Origin: Callipepla californica brunnescens
Taxonomy: Eukaryota > Chordata > Aves > Galliformes > Odontophoridae
Direction of reading: 5' to 3'
NCBI GenBank assembly: GCA_023055505.1
Contig: JALIRH010000030.1
Coordinates: 4,398,001 to 4,462,000 of the forward strand
DNA: 64,000 nt
Shown: in pieces, positions 25,163 through 40,094 of the stretch
Position numbering within the stretch: position 1 is the stretch's first letter
Layout: every line of letters starts with the position of its first letter
The notes under the pieces: model-generated
Told to the model about the DNA's origin: nothing
Seen by the model: only the letters and a program-made list of their open reading frames with translations
Database searches by the model: none
Made by a program: the position numbers and the translations under genes

Positions 25163-25318
25163 CCCTGCCTTTCCTCCTCAGGTCGTTGCTGCTGTTTTGT
25201 TTTTAAACCCACCTCCCTTCTCCCTTTTCCCTCTCCTCCTTCCCCTTTTTTGGGGAGTGGGTCTGTGAGTCCCCCGCACCAATCGTCACAGAACCAGGCC
25301 AAACCAGCCTGCTAAACC
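25163..25318 (+). repeat. LTR 3' fragment
   Basis: CTTTCCTCCTCAGGTCGTTG through CAAACCAGCCTGCTAAACCG matches the end of the solo LTR at 32030-32170. Only the terminal 150 bp or so survive. Mirror copy near 47160-47320. Confidence 0.65.
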
Positions 25319-27067
25319 GTTTAAAACACCATCCCACCACCACAAGGAAAACAACCTATTTTGGCATTGGAAACGCTCCTGTTCCTTCTGACTGCGCACG
25401 GCAGTCATAGCTCTGTAGGTACTCATATCCACTACAGAAGGATTTCCTTCCCCAAAGCACAGGGAAAGACGGAACAGGGAGAGAGGAAAAAAAGTGATTT
25501 TTCCATCCCCTAATGCAGCTAGACATGTAGGGGTGAAATCATCTGTTAATTTTTAATAATGTTTCAGTGAGTAAAATGGAAAAATTACCTCACTGTGTTT
25601 GTTTGTTTGTTTGCTTTATCTAGGAAAGCAAAATCAGCATTTCTGAGAACACAGTGATATGAGATGAAAATAGACAATAGTGAGAACGCTTCTTGGGGAA
25701 ATCCGAAAGGAGAGGGGAAACGCATGAGCAGGGCCATAGGATAGGAATTAATTGGATGCAGTTGAAAAATATATCATCATTCCAGCTCTTGGTTGGGCTG
25801 CTATCTCATGTTGCTGGGGATTCCCAAGCCTCCCAGCTGCTTGCTTCTTCCCCACGCATTTTCCTTGGAGCTGTGTGTTCCTCCAACCCCCAGGGCCCTG
25901 CTCTACCTCTCCTGCACCACACCAGGCCCCTGCTCCCTGAGATGGAGGAAGCAGCGCTCCTCCATACTGCAAGCATCATCTCCTTGTGGTTCTCAGGGAG
26001 CGCTTAGGGATCCTACAAAGAAACTCACAGCTCCTGAGGACATGGGCAGGCTCCTGCCGGCTTCACCAGCTCACCGAAGTCAACCTCCACTTCCTGCAAA
26101 CTGCAGTCCAAGCACTGCAGCTTGAGAAGAGCCCAGCAAATGTGATGGCCCTTCTGCGCGAGTTCTTCCAGATGATTTCCAAGGTCACATCAAAGACCTT
26201 CAAGCTCAGAAAAGAGGCAAGCATGCACTGGAGAGCACACTGAAATCTCTGTGCTGCGGGGATAAGCTGCTTGTGCACCCTGTGTGTTTGCACTGCCTTC
26301 TGCTCCCACCACCTCCTGAGACATGGGATGCTGCACTTGGGAGAAACAAGCTCAGCTTTTATTAGATCTAGTGGAGCCAAGCAAAGCTTGGTGTCTCACA
26401 GCTGCTTTGATCTCCTGTGAAATCTTTTGGGAAGAGGAGTAGAGGCAATGTGCAATTCTGTGAAAAAGGATGACAATGCTTGTGTGAAAAAAATACCTCC
26501 CTGTGTTGCAAACAGTGGACTGGAGTCAGCATGAAAATCAAACTTCCTTGTACCATTCATCAATCCACAAGTGCTCTTTTATTTTTAGAACAAAAAGCGA
26601 GATACATTGAGATTTGCTCCAGAACAACTCTCCTACTTTATTCACCCCCTTCCCCTTCAACTACAGGTTATTTTCACAACAATTCCACAAGCCACGTTAC
26701 TGCTCTCCTGACCCTTCTATTTCATGCATCAGTGCACTCAGAAACTACTAATAGGAGCTCACCCAAACAGACACACAGAGCATCCGTACACAGCTGATTT
26801 TCCTTAGGAGATGGCATCCAAAAGCTGCTTGCAGGAAGAGCAGAGGAGAAAAGAAGGCATGGAGAATGAATTTCTTTTGTTGGGAAGGAAAGGCCATCTG
26901 ATACTCCTGGATAAAGTCACTTCTGCAGAGGTTTCCAGTGAAGCCATCTCCTTTGCAAACACTTCCTGTGGGGGGAGAAGCATCTGGGTCTCTCTCATGC
27001 TGAGTTCTCCAGCATTCTCAAGGTCTCTGCACTGGGGTCTTTCTGATGAGAAATGAGAAGTCAGCCC
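25319..27067 (-). other. Gene C 3' flank
   Basis: Noncoding, near-mirror of 45391-47150. It contains a GTTT microsatellite near 25597 and the conserved flank also seen after A, B and E from about 25680. No conserved ORF was seen. Confidence 0.5.
26637..26642 (-). terminator. Candidate polyadenylation signal, gene C
   Basis: TTTATT on plus, AATAAA in gene direction, in the same context as after the other copies. Confidence 0.45.
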
Positions 27068-27437
27068 TGAGAGAAATTCTTCCTGCAGCACAGACTCTTG
27101 CAGGGCATTCCCCTCACGAGCACTGGGCAACATTCAGTGTGGACAGAGCCTCTGGATGAAGCTCTTCTTGCAGTATTGGCATTTTTGTGATCCCTGCCCT
27201 GCGTGGATCCCTTTCTACTCAATCAAGTTGGAGCATTGGTTGGAGCTCAACCTGCATTTGAGACAAGGGAACTGTGCGGTTCATCACCACACACAGCCAC
27301 AGTGGGTAACCAGGCTGTGGCTCTGGTTGAAGCTATTCCATGTCTGGGGCATTGCAGGCTCTGTCTGCAGTGTGCATGTGCTGGTAGGAAACGTGGCTGG
27401 AACTGCTTCTGAAGGTTCTCATATTCTGAAGGTGCTT
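27068..27437 (-). other. Fossil zinc fingers downstream of gene C
   Basis: Relics aligned with those after the other genes, beginning directly after the shared TAG. Confidence 0.5.
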
Positions 27438-31029
<3,592 letters not shown>

Positions 31030-31599
31030 TTTTAAAGCTTACAGGAATCCACGCGTGCAGAGCTGCGCAGCAAGGTCCTCTCGTGCGGTCCAGAGGGAGA
31101 AATGCAGTCCCAGCTGCGCTGTATCACAGAGGTACAAGCGGGCAGCAGAGCACGCTGACCTCCTGTGCTCACTTCCTCCCTGTCCCAGCTCCAAGCCCTT
31201 CGTGTGCCCCTCTCTGCCCAACCCGGGCTGCAACACGCCTGCAAAGTGTTCCTGCTGTCGTTGCAGCCCACCTGGCCCAGCAAAGCTGCCGTGCCGGGCA
31301 GCACATGGAGCCGGGACCAGGGTCCCACCCGGTGCTGCTGGCAGCGTGTGCTCCTCTGCACGAACCACGAAGGGCACCTACCTTGGGTGCAGAGCAGGCT
31401 GCTCCCAGCTCTGTTGCAGAGCACAGGATGCCGAGTGCCCTCAGCCCGGAGCTGGTCGCAGGACGGCCTTGGTGCACCTCCTGCCACCGCGGTGCTGCCC
31501 GGATGGCTTCCAGCCAGGCTCTGGCTGCTTCAGCACAGGCTCAGGTGCCACAGCGAGCACGCCCCGAGCCGGCTGCCAGGCCTCGGGCACTTTCACTGC
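31030..31599 (-). promoter_or_regulatory. CpG-rich probable promoter and first exon, gene C
   Basis: Same block as in the other copies, with CACCCAAG|GTAGGT in gene direction ending the probable first exon at 31382. An LTR inserted at 31600 separates it from the rest of the block, which continues at 32175. A 26-bp stretch (GCAACCGGGCTCC...) kept in A, B, D and E is missing near 31418. Confidence 0.55.
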
Positions 31600-32174
31600 T
31601 GTCATGGTTTTGTGATTTTTTGGTGCTGGTATTCCACATCATAACATCATGTATTGCATTAAGAGTTAAAGAGCTAATACTCCAGCTCCATAGATCATTG
31701 ATAATTCCAGGTATATCTGTCTCAGAAGAGAAGAAGCACTACATTCCCCAGAGGACTTTGCGATGCTTTATATTTTTACGTGTTTTCCGCTCAGAGGGAA
31801 CAGATAAAAACCCTCAGCGGTCACGGGACTCTCTCTTTCCTTCGGGATCGACTCAGCAGTGGGTGCTCGCTGCCGTATCGCCTTCAGCGTTAGCGTAAGG
31901 CCTTCGGTTTATCGGACACTCTCTCTTGCTCATTTTATTTGATTCATTAGCCTCAATTCCAATTACATTGTATTATATTGTGTTATTTTGCTTTCTAATA
32001 TCTTATTTAGTAAATTAGCTTTCCTCCTCAGATCGTTGCCGCTGTTTTGTTTCTAGGCCCATCTCCCTTTTCCCTTTTCCCTTTTCCCTTGCCCTTTCCT
32101 GGGGCGTGGGTCCGTGAGTCCCCCACACCAATCGTCACGGAACCGGGCCGATCCAGCCCGGTAAACCGTTGACA
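31600..32174 (+). mobile_element. Solo LTR with 5-bp TSD ACTGC
   Basis: The 575-bp LTR runs TGTCATGG to CGTTGACA, flanked by ACTGC at 31595-31599 and 32175-32179. Copies A, D and E have the uninterrupted site TTTCACTGCTCATTCTC. It carries the extra CTAATACTCCAGCTCCATAG segment, a GATAAAAA box near 31802 and a TTTCCC-repeat near its end. It lies antisense to gene C, inside that gene's CpG block. Confidence 0.92.
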
Positions 32175-32640
32175 ACTGCTCATTCTCAGCTCACATCTGC
32201 TCCCAGGGGACAGGGAGGGAGTTAAAGAAGGGTGGGGGCTGTGTTTTCTTATGTTAATGAAGCATTGCTTTCTGCGGTGTCTTTGTTTCCTTTGCTGGGG
32301 ACAGTTGTACATCCATGTCCTCAGGCATCGCGACATTCTCATTCTAGCTTTCCTTTAACACGTTTGAGCTGTCAGCACGGCTCAGCAAGAGGCAATCACC
32401 GGCTGCCCTGCTCTAGAGGACAGCATCTCCCTGCAGCTGGCTGAGTTCTTGTACTTACCACTTCTCCTGGTTTCTCTGTTAGGTCTTCTTTTGAAGGTGT
32501 GAGCATGGATAAAAACGCTGCTGTACGAGGGCCGGCTCTGATGTTCACTGGTGTATATGTACAGACTGTATGCCTCCCAGGAGGAATTGCTCTCAGGGTA
32601 CTTGGGAGTTTGTGTAGAGGAGATATAGCTTCGTTTTCAT
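32175..32640. other. Flank between CpG block and C/D centre
   Basis: Noncoding, matches 8060-8533. It contains the empty counterpart of the ENS-like insertion site near 32310-32330. Confidence 0.5.
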
Positions 32641-33044
32641 AGCAATAGGGATTAATACATTAGTTCAAGAACCGATATATTAGTATTGCAAAAAAAATGC
32701 ATATGTGCTACTTCTGAAGATTTCCATTCTGTACTGGGAACATAGCTGAATTTTCTTTTCTGCCTCAATGGTTTTGCCTCAGAAGAAGCAACAAAAGTTC
32801 CCCCATTTTGTTGGTGAAAATTGGTTATGACTTTCCCTGGGGGAATCTGGCGTACAACGATGCCTTGAGGGATTTGGCAGACTGCATTACCTAGCAATGT
32901 CAGGAGGGACAATTGTCCATCATAAAGTGTATTTAGATGAAAGTGTATTTAGACTGTTGTGATGGTTGCAGTTTGCACCAGCCAAGATAGATGAAGACTG
33001 GAAAGAGAAACAGTTGTGTCACCACCCCCTTCCTCCCTGGGCGG

Positions 33045-33565
33045 CTCTTATTTTTTCATCGTCCCTCTTTCAGTTCCCTGCACTATCATCAACACCAATT
33101 ATTTCCTGTCTCTGCCACTTGTTTTTTCTTGTCTTTCTTCATTTCCTCTCTGTACTTTCCTGTGCCTTCCTTGGCTGTTGCCTTTCCCTAGCCTCCCTCT
33201 CTTTATTTTTTTTCCAAAGTTTCATCATTAAAAAATGGCTCAGCATTCTTTGTTCTTCCACACACCTGCCCTATCTACAAAAGTCCCCATTCTACAATTT
33301 TATTTTGCCCTCTAATTCCTCCAACCAGCCTCGACTAATTATGGACTCTGGGGCCCCTGGTAAATACAAAAACCAAATTTCAGTCTCCTCTCCAGCCCCA
33401 GAGGCTTCCAATGCTAACACTGGGATCTTGGGTTTCCTAGATCTCTGCAGATAAGGACATTCTTGCTTCCAATGTGTTCCTGCCCAACCGCCAGGTAACA
33501 CAGCATTTCACAACAGGAGTTTGCAGTGACTCTGCCCCAGGGTCTTTCTCTGAGCGCTCTGGGAA
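33045..33565. other. Spacer of the C/D palindrome
   Basis: 521 bp, the inverse of the A/B spacer, without the solo LTR. The intact target AACACTGGGATC lies near 33417-33428. Confidence 0.65.
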
Positions 33566-34340
33566 CCGCCCAGGGAGGGAGGGGTGGTGACACAATTGTT
33601 TCTCATTCCAGTCTTCATCTATCTTGGCTGGTGCAAACTGCAACCATCACAACAGTCTGAATACACTTTCATCTAAATACACTTTATGATGGACAATTGA
33701 TCCTCCTCACACTGTTAGGTAATGGAGACTGCCAACTCCCTCAAGGCATGGTTGTACACCAAATTCCTCCAGGGAGAGTCATAACCAATTTCTCCCAACA
33801 AAACGGGAACTTTACTTGTTGTTTTTCCACAGACCCCAGGTTTCCACAAGTGATTTTAATCATTTGTCCAAGCTACCAATCACTGCAATTTTCAACAAGT
33901 TTCCTCTGCAGTTTTCCACAGCCAACTCCTCCATGTCTGGAATGTCTGGAATGTACAAACTGCTTTCACACACTGTAACGCACACACTGCTGCAGCTACA
34001 AAAGTAAAAAGCAAAGCTTAACATACTCTGCAGACCTGCCACATACACACACCACAGAGAGAGGAAAAAAAATGACAAACTTGGCACCCTCACAGTACCA
34101 CTCACAGCCATGTTCACAGACAACATCACAGTGCCGGCAACCATAACACAACACAGTTCCCAATAACCCTAGCTCTTCAGTTTCTCCTGGGGGTCTGGAA
34201 TCTCTCAAGCACACCCTCACCACCTTATTTTCAGAAAGATGTGTTGCCCGGGGGTCCTGAATCTCTCAAGTACTACTAAAACCCCATTTCTCTTGGTGGG
34301 CTTCTCTCAAGCAAGCCTTCACCACGTTTTTTCCAGGAAA

Positions 34341-34757
34341 AAAAAAACAAAACCCATTGCACACTTGGGCCATTTCCCTGATCGCATGTGGGGTACTACG
34401 CAGGGATCCCCTCACCCTTACTCTCCATACATGACAAGCTTCTGTCACGCTTTCGTAGGGGCAGTAAAAAGGAATGCATTGCTGCAATGCAGGGAACATG
34501 CAGCTGGTCCCGATGGAGCCTGGATTGGGGGGAGCTCCCTGAGAATCACTCAGTGTGATGTTAGAAAGCAGCATCCCTTTATTCCTCACGGCGCGCACTG
34601 GGCGTCTTGACAAGCAAGCGCACCCTCTCAGAGTTCAGGTTCTGCATTTGAACCGTTCAGACATACATCTGCTGTACGCTGGCATACATAGCCCTTCTTT
34701 TTCAAGGTCTCACAGGTATGTGCTAATGTCCCTTTGGGCATGCTCAGTGGTATTCAT
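34341..34757 (-). mobile_element. Unclassified insertion, LTR-like
   Basis: Relative to 8925-8965 (inverse), about 0.42 kb is extra here. It starts with an A-run and contains CATCCCTTTATTCC (AATAAA on minus) and palindromic GAATGCATTGCTGCAATGC. No clear target duplication was found; an LTR in minus orientation is a guess. Confidence 0.35.
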
Positions 34758-35478
34758 GGTCTAGTGCCCACCGACTTCTTCCATTTTTCCACCATCAGCT
34801 TCATCCCTGAAACCTCTGACTCACTTGCATCCACTTTTTCCCAGTTTGGAAGATTCCCATTGATTATGAGACCACAGTGCATCACTTTAAAAAACAGTGT
34901 ATGTGGAACCTGAGCAAAATATGCTTCCACGTTTTGAAACAAAAAAATTATTCTATTGTGACTTCAGTGCTTCTTGTGATGCAAAACCTTTGAGGCAGAA
35001 AATAAAATTCAATTTTGTTCCCAGTGCAGAATTACTGGGGGAAAACAAGACTGTTCACCCACAAAAGCTGAAATGGAAAGCTTTAGAAGTAGCTCATATA
35101 CATTCTTTTTGCGATATTAATATATCGGTTCTTAAACTAATGTATTAATCCCTATTGCTAAGAAAACCAACCTATGTCACCTGTACAGAAACTCCCAAGT
35201 ACCCTGAGAGCAGTTCCTTCTGGGGGGCCTTACAGACTGTAGATATATACCAGTGAACATCAGAGACAGCCCTCGTACAGGAGCATGGTAAACAGTGCTC
35301 ATACCTTGAAAAAGAGACCAAACAGAGAAACCAGGAGAAGTGGTTTGGACTAGAACCCTCCCAGCTGCAGGGAGATGCTGTCCTCCAGAGCAGGGCAGCC
35401 GGCGACTGCCTCTTGCTAATACATGCTCATAGCTGAGAGGATTTAAAGGAATGCAAGGACAAGAACGTAGGAATACCT

Positions 35479-36216
35479 TGTCACGCTCCAATATAAAGGA
35501 GGGAGACGAGGTTCTTTGATTATGTGTATACCCGATGGCGAGATTAAGACACAACGGGTCAAATGTTAGCCCAACCAGTTTATTACAATTACTAGTTGCT
35601 TAGGGATATGGGGAAGGGAAGGTGAGCGATAGAAAAGGGATAAAAAGCAAGGAGTCTTGATAGAAAGCAAGAGAGATATAATCACCACCGTGGGTCCAGC
35701 GAGGTTCGTAGTCTCGAGAACTCATCTGGTCACCGCGGGGGATGGGAGATGGCAGCAAGCAGGCCTCAGGGTCCGTCTTCGGGAGTTCTCCTCAAAGATT
35801 TTCTCTCTGGGAGTTCTTCTCCAAGAATCCTTCTCCTCTCTTCTTCTCTTTTCAATTCATCTCTTCTCATCTCCCAAATCCTTGATACAGTGAAGGCCTT
35901 TTATCCCCATTTCTCAGGTATTTTTTCTCTTTGCTTGTGTGACATGTCTGGCTCAACAGATAAGCCAGCAGCGGATGTTGCCTTCCTTGCCATGCAGGAG
36001 CATTGTCTTTTTGTGGTGGTCAGCTTCTCCAAGCCGTACCCCCCGGAAAAGACTATTTGCACCTATTTCTGCTTATCTTTACAACCATAAGCAGAGACAA
36101 TGAGGCACCATAACACCCATCTGGGTAACCGGCAGTTATCAGTCTTGTCAGCAGAAAAGGCCTTACGAAGCAAGCTTTGAGACAAAAGAAGGGAAAAACA
36201 GTTTCTGTCTTTCACA
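35479..36216 (-). repeat. 3' LTR of ENS-like element
   Basis: 738 bp. In element direction it starts TGTGAAAG and ends CGTGACA. ATAAAA (plus 35899-35904 as TTTTAT) is the likely TATA box and AATAAA (plus 35579-35584 as TTTATT) the polyadenylation signal, in the normal order for an LTR. Confidence 0.88.
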
Positions 36217-36426
36217 CCACCCGGTGGCTCAAAGATTGCTTGAAACTGATCTGTAAACATTCATCCACGGTGGTGAGGAAAGGAGGAAAAAAAAAAAACA
36301 ACAAAAAACAAGCATAAGGGGAAGAGGGGTGGGAGATAAGGGGGAGTTAAAAGTTATACAATTGTTATAAAGGATTTCTTGGACTTGGTTACAAATGTTG
36401 CTCTAATCTCTTGGATTTGCCCATCG

Positions 36427-36850
36427 TCAGTTGATGCAGTTACAATATGCATTGAAGATACAACACGTAATAAAACACAGAATCAAGCAAGGAATAAACA
36501 AAAGAGTTGCAACAACACACAATAGATAAAATAGAATATGTTTCACCCATGGGCCACCCGGAGGCCGGGAAAAAAAAAAAAAAAAGATAAAAGATCAGCG
36601 TTTAGGTTTTTCCAGGTTTGGACAGGAACACGGACAATTTGTTTAACAACTTTACCATTATCATCGCTCTTTAGACAACAATTAAGAGTCATTCAATTTG
36701 ACACAAACAACCTATTCCTTAACAAACCAAGCACTAGCTGGTTTTGCAATGCCATTATCAGTACTTGTTGCATTTGTGATTTTAATTCTCAGAAAGCATA
36801 TAATCTAGTACAATTCAACAATACGTGGATTTGCCATGTAATGTTTTCAA
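36427..36850 (-). pseudogene. Env transmembrane-subunit remnant
   Basis: In minus-strand translation, ALQNQLVLGLL (about 36725-36757) resembles the LQN-type heptad and immunosuppressive segment of retroviral transmembrane proteins. It is followed by NCCL, fitting a CX6CC-like site. After an A15 run (36572-36586), GGPWVKHILFYLL begins a membrane anchor and short Cys-rich tail ending at TGA 36427. Stops and the homopolymer break the frame, so no working envelope is made. Known role of such subunits is membrane fusion. The surface subunit is not recognisable upstream. Confidence 0.55.
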
Positions 36851-37758
36851 AGATCATTTGGTGTTTTGCCAGGACTATAGATGAAACAAACATGTTTTCT
36901 AATAGGCTGAGTGAAGGTATAACTTCACCACACAGCAACACTGCATGTTGCTTCAAAATTAAATATGAGCAGAATTGTTATTTGAACATCTCAAAAGCAA
37001 TTGAAATACTGAGAGATATACTAGTTTGGCAAGTTCAAGTATTGTTATAATCTATAGAACTTTCATGGGATAGTGTGTTTAGGATATCCCATAATATTAA
37101 ACATTAGAGAAACATACACAGAAACATACACTTAACAAAACATAGACACTTTCCAGCAACCATGTTTTGGATGGAACTCCTGGACTGGTGTTACAAGAAA
37201 CATCTCTCTGACACTAGAAAGCATCAACAACATAATGGGTTTCTTTTTGTGACCACATCTGAAAGACATTAGATGGGTCCCTTGGTTAATTTCCAAATTT
37301 TTTTTTTTTAGTAAGGTGGAAACACCATAGCGGAGTTACATGCAAATCATAACCAGTTTGATAAAAAGGGGTAGAAGAAGGGATCAAAAGGTATGTCATT
37401 ACTGTGCAGGGAGTAGCCAGTAAGCAAGCAAAACCTGTGAATACTCAAACCCAAGTGTGAAGTTTAACTGACCTAAAGACAACACCCACACCCACAACAA
37501 CCTGAAACATGATACTATGCAACCAAAATGCACAGTGTAATCAAGAGTATGATCAAATCTTCAATATTTGTCCCAAAACACAAATGATTAAAGTCAGTTG
37601 TCTGCCTTTCTGTGTTCAGTTGAGGTCCAACGGGGGTCTTCTGCAAAACAAAACAGGACATAGGCTTGCCCTTTTGGGGCTTGTTAATATGGTTAAAGTG
37701 AGGGAAAAATCCAGTGAGTTGTACTTTTGTATTCTTTTTCCAAGGCATCCTTAGCCTT
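36851..37758 (-). other. ENS-like element internal region between gag-like ORF and env remnant
   Basis: AT-rich, no conserved pol motif (no YxDD, DTG or D,D,E) on either strand. It may include decayed env surface sequence; I cannot identify it. Confidence 0.45.
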
Positions 37759-39345
37759 CTAAGCGTATTTAACAGGTCGTTTCCTTTTGCTGTACATCCA
37801 CCTTCCTCCCCCCTCACTTGAGAGTGGCGAGGGAATCAGTTTTCCTGCAGTCCTAGTGCCCGTGCTGATTCCAAAGTTGGGGGCGCTCAGAGGTGGAGTG
37901 TCACTTCTTTTGGGCTTTTGTTGCGGCCACCCATTAACTAACTCCTCTAACTTGTCTGTAGATAATCCATCCATTAATTGTCGTGGAATGCCCCTCTGCT
38001 GGCCCAGCATCCAAAGACTATTACGTTTATGATCTATATTTCGACCACTAGGTTTCACTGAAAATGAGACCCTTTTGAATCTGTTGTGCTCCCGGTTAGA
38101 TAGGGGAGGGGTCCAATTGGCCACTGCACGCCTTACTCCCTTTGTCTCAATTTTATTGGAAGAAGTCACCGGTCCATATTTTCTCCCATAGTTAATTAAT
38201 TCTTGGGCAACCTCCCCCCACGTCCATGCTTTGTATCCTGACTGCAAGTAGTTAGAGGTTGCAGCTCCTTCTAACGCTGCCTGAATTCTTTCTCCCTTAG
38301 GCATAGCCTGTATTTTTCCTTGCAGTTGTATACCCATAGATTTTAGTGATTCAGGAAGCCCCCTAATTAAAGGAGTCATCCTCTCAGGATCAACAGGAAT
38401 CATCATAGGTGATTCATAAAGTGGCTGCAGCTTTCTATCATACATCATTTGCAGACAAGCAGCCTTTTGAACGCTTTCTACTAATTGATCAACTGTCCCA
38501 GTAATAGCAAGGGGGTCTCCCCTTTCTAGAGGGTTAAGACCACCTGCCCAATAGGCAGCTCTCTGTGTGAGGGACCAGGGAGCACGATTGTTGCCAGTAG
38601 TTAAAAATACTCCTGGTCCCCAATAACCTTCAGCTTCCTTTTCAGTTAACAGTATTTGGTCTCCACCACTGAGACTAACTCTCCATACATACTCCGTTTC
38701 TGATTCTTTTGGAGAACGACTAAAATCTCTTTGCAGTTTTGCTAGCTCAGTAGCAGAGAAAGGGGTTTCTTTAATGTTCATTTGAGGGTCTAGATCCTCA
38801 CCGTTATCAAAAGTATATTCAGTTTTTATCAAAGGACGTATTGGAGCTGGAGAGGCCTCTAATTTGTCTAGCCTTGCCTTTATTCCTTCCAGTCCTTCTA
38901 GAGGATAGATTTTTTCTTGAGGCAAACTATTGGCAACAGTGTCACTGGTATCCTTACAGTTACCCTTCAGAGCCTCTAGTAAGAGGGCTGAATTATGTTT
39001 CTCATTTTCTAACTGCCTTTTGAGTTCCTCTGTCTGTTCCTGTAGAGTTTTAACCAACTCCTGCAGTGACTCTATAGTTTGGTTCTCTGCTTTAAGCTGC
39101 TGGTCACGGAATTCAATGGCTGCAACCAGAGCCGAACCCAGTACAGCACAAATAAATGCCTTTCCTTTTCCAGCTCGGGTACGAGCATTTTTTTGCAGAA
39201 CACTAATGCGGTCTGAAACACTCTGCAGGTTATGCCAGTTTTGCCGTGCCCAGTCCACCCCTGTTAACGAGGGTCTGGCACCGTGCTTTTCTAAAAGTTC
39301 AAATAACACATCTTCACCTTTCATTGTGACTACACTGTCGCTCAT
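37759..39345 (-). CDS. ENS-1: ENS-1/ERNI-like gag-related protein, 528 aa
   Basis: Single uninterrupted ORF, start MSDSVVTMKGEDV. Residues about 55-75 are hydrophobic (AFICAVLGSALVAAIEF), and residues about 78-118 form a heptad-rich coiled coil (ESLQELVKTLQEQTEEL). The C-terminal half (about 205-400) looks like a Gag capsid, with a tryptophan-rich AYWAGGLNPLERG area and AWTWGEVAQELINYGRKYG. No CCHC knuckle is seen. A basic tail ends KRKRPVKYA. In chicken, the ENS-1/ERNI protein acts in embryonic stem cells and early neural plate (established knowledge); I recognise this ORF as that family with moderate certainty. A damaged copy begins at 60493. An intact frame in a young insertion suggests recent or present function, for the element or for the host. 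Confidence 0.75.
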   Translation of the reverse strand: MSDSVVTMKGEDVLFELLEKHGARPSLTGVDWARQNWHNLQSVSDRISVLQKNARTRAGKGKAFICAVLGSALVAAIEFRDQQLKAENQTIESLQELVKTLQEQTEELKRQLENEKHNSALLLEALKGNCKDTSDTVANSLPQEKIYPLEGLEGIKARLDKLEASPAPIRPLIKTEYTFDNGEDLDPQMNIKETPFSATELAKLQRDFSRSPKESETEYVWRVSLSGGDQILLTEKEAEGYWGPGVFLTTGNNRAPWSLTQRAAYWAGGLNPLERGDPLAITGTVDQLVESVQKAACLQMMYDRKLQPLYESPMMIPVDPERMTPLIRGLPESLKSMGIQLQGKIQAMPKGERIQAALEGAATSNYLQSGYKAWTWGEVAQELINYGRKYGPVTSSNKIETKGVRRAVANWTPPLSNREHNRFKRVSFSVKPSGRNIDHKRNSLWMLGQQRGIPRQLMDGLSTDKLEELVNGWPQQKPKRSDTPPLSAPNFGISTGTRTAGKLIPSPLSSEGGGRWMYSKRKRPVKYA

Positions 39346-39569
39346 TTCTCAATATGCAGAAAAATCTACACGGAGAAAGAGAGAGGGTAAAGTATCCAAA
39401 AAGTTCGAGCCAAACAAATGCAAATACTCAGACCACTCCTCTGTTTACTGAGAGGAGCGTGCAAAAGACAAAGAGGATCAAAGGAAATGCTAATACGTAA
39501 ATCACTTCTCACTTCTCTGTGAAGCCACACAGAGAAAAAAAAACTTCAAACCTCACGACTAAGCTGGGA

Positions 39570-40035
39570 GGTACCATTACGTTTCGAAAATGCACAATAA
39601 TCTTCACGGGTCCCAAAATCACTTAATAGGTTCCCGAGAGGCACACGCATAGAAAGTTCCAAAGACACAGTTAAGTTTCGATATGTGGAGTGATCTTCCT
39701 GGAGAGGTTCTCATGTTAGAATTATCGAATTATCACTCCTTGCATCTCCAGGAGGTGCACACAGGAAAAGGATCAACTTTACTTAAAGTTCCCACAAACA
39801 CAGCTAAGGTGCAATATACGGAGTGATTCTTCCTGGAGAGGTACACATGCTTAAATGACCAAATTATCACAGTTATCACTCCTCACAACTCCAGGAGGTA
39901 CACACAAGGAAAGAGATTCAAATTTCACAAAGTTAAGGTTCAATATGCGGAGTGATCTTTCTGGAGAGGCACTCACATCTAAATTATCAAAAATAAATAT
40001 CACTCCGGACAACTCCAGAAGGTACACACATCAAC
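39570..40035 (-). repeat. Leader tandem repeat, about 130-bp unit
   Basis: Three clear units and one weaker one lie between the primer site and the gag-like ORF. Each contains CGGAGTGATCTTCCTGGAGAGG-like sequence and, some 40 bp on, ATCACTCC-CAACTCCAGGAGGT, which is close to its reverse complement, so each unit can fold as a hairpin. Units start near 39675, 39809 and 39927. Confidence 0.65.
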
Positions 40036-40069
40036 TATACCTGGAAGGGCAACACTCTCACTGTCGGGT

Positions 40070-40087
40070 ATCCTGCCGACTACGCCA
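40070..40087 (-). other. Primer-binding site, matches tRNA-Ser
   Basis: On minus, TGGCGTAGTCGGCAGGAT follows seven bases after the 5' LTR. It complements the 3' end of vertebrate tRNA-Ser(AGA), ATCCTGCCGACTACGCCA, over all 18 bases (tRNA sequence from general knowledge). Confidence 0.75.
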
Positions 40088-40094
40088 TTAAAAA

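Noticed and set aside
36538..37050. 170-codon plus-strand ORF within the ENS-like element
   Set aside because: It is antisense to env-like sequence whose anchor and LQN motif read on the minus strand. No family features are visible on the plus strand.
39675..40035. CRISPR-like array of regular repeats
   Set aside because: Units are imperfect, about 130 bp, adjacent without spacers, and lie in a retroelement leader in a vertebrate genome.
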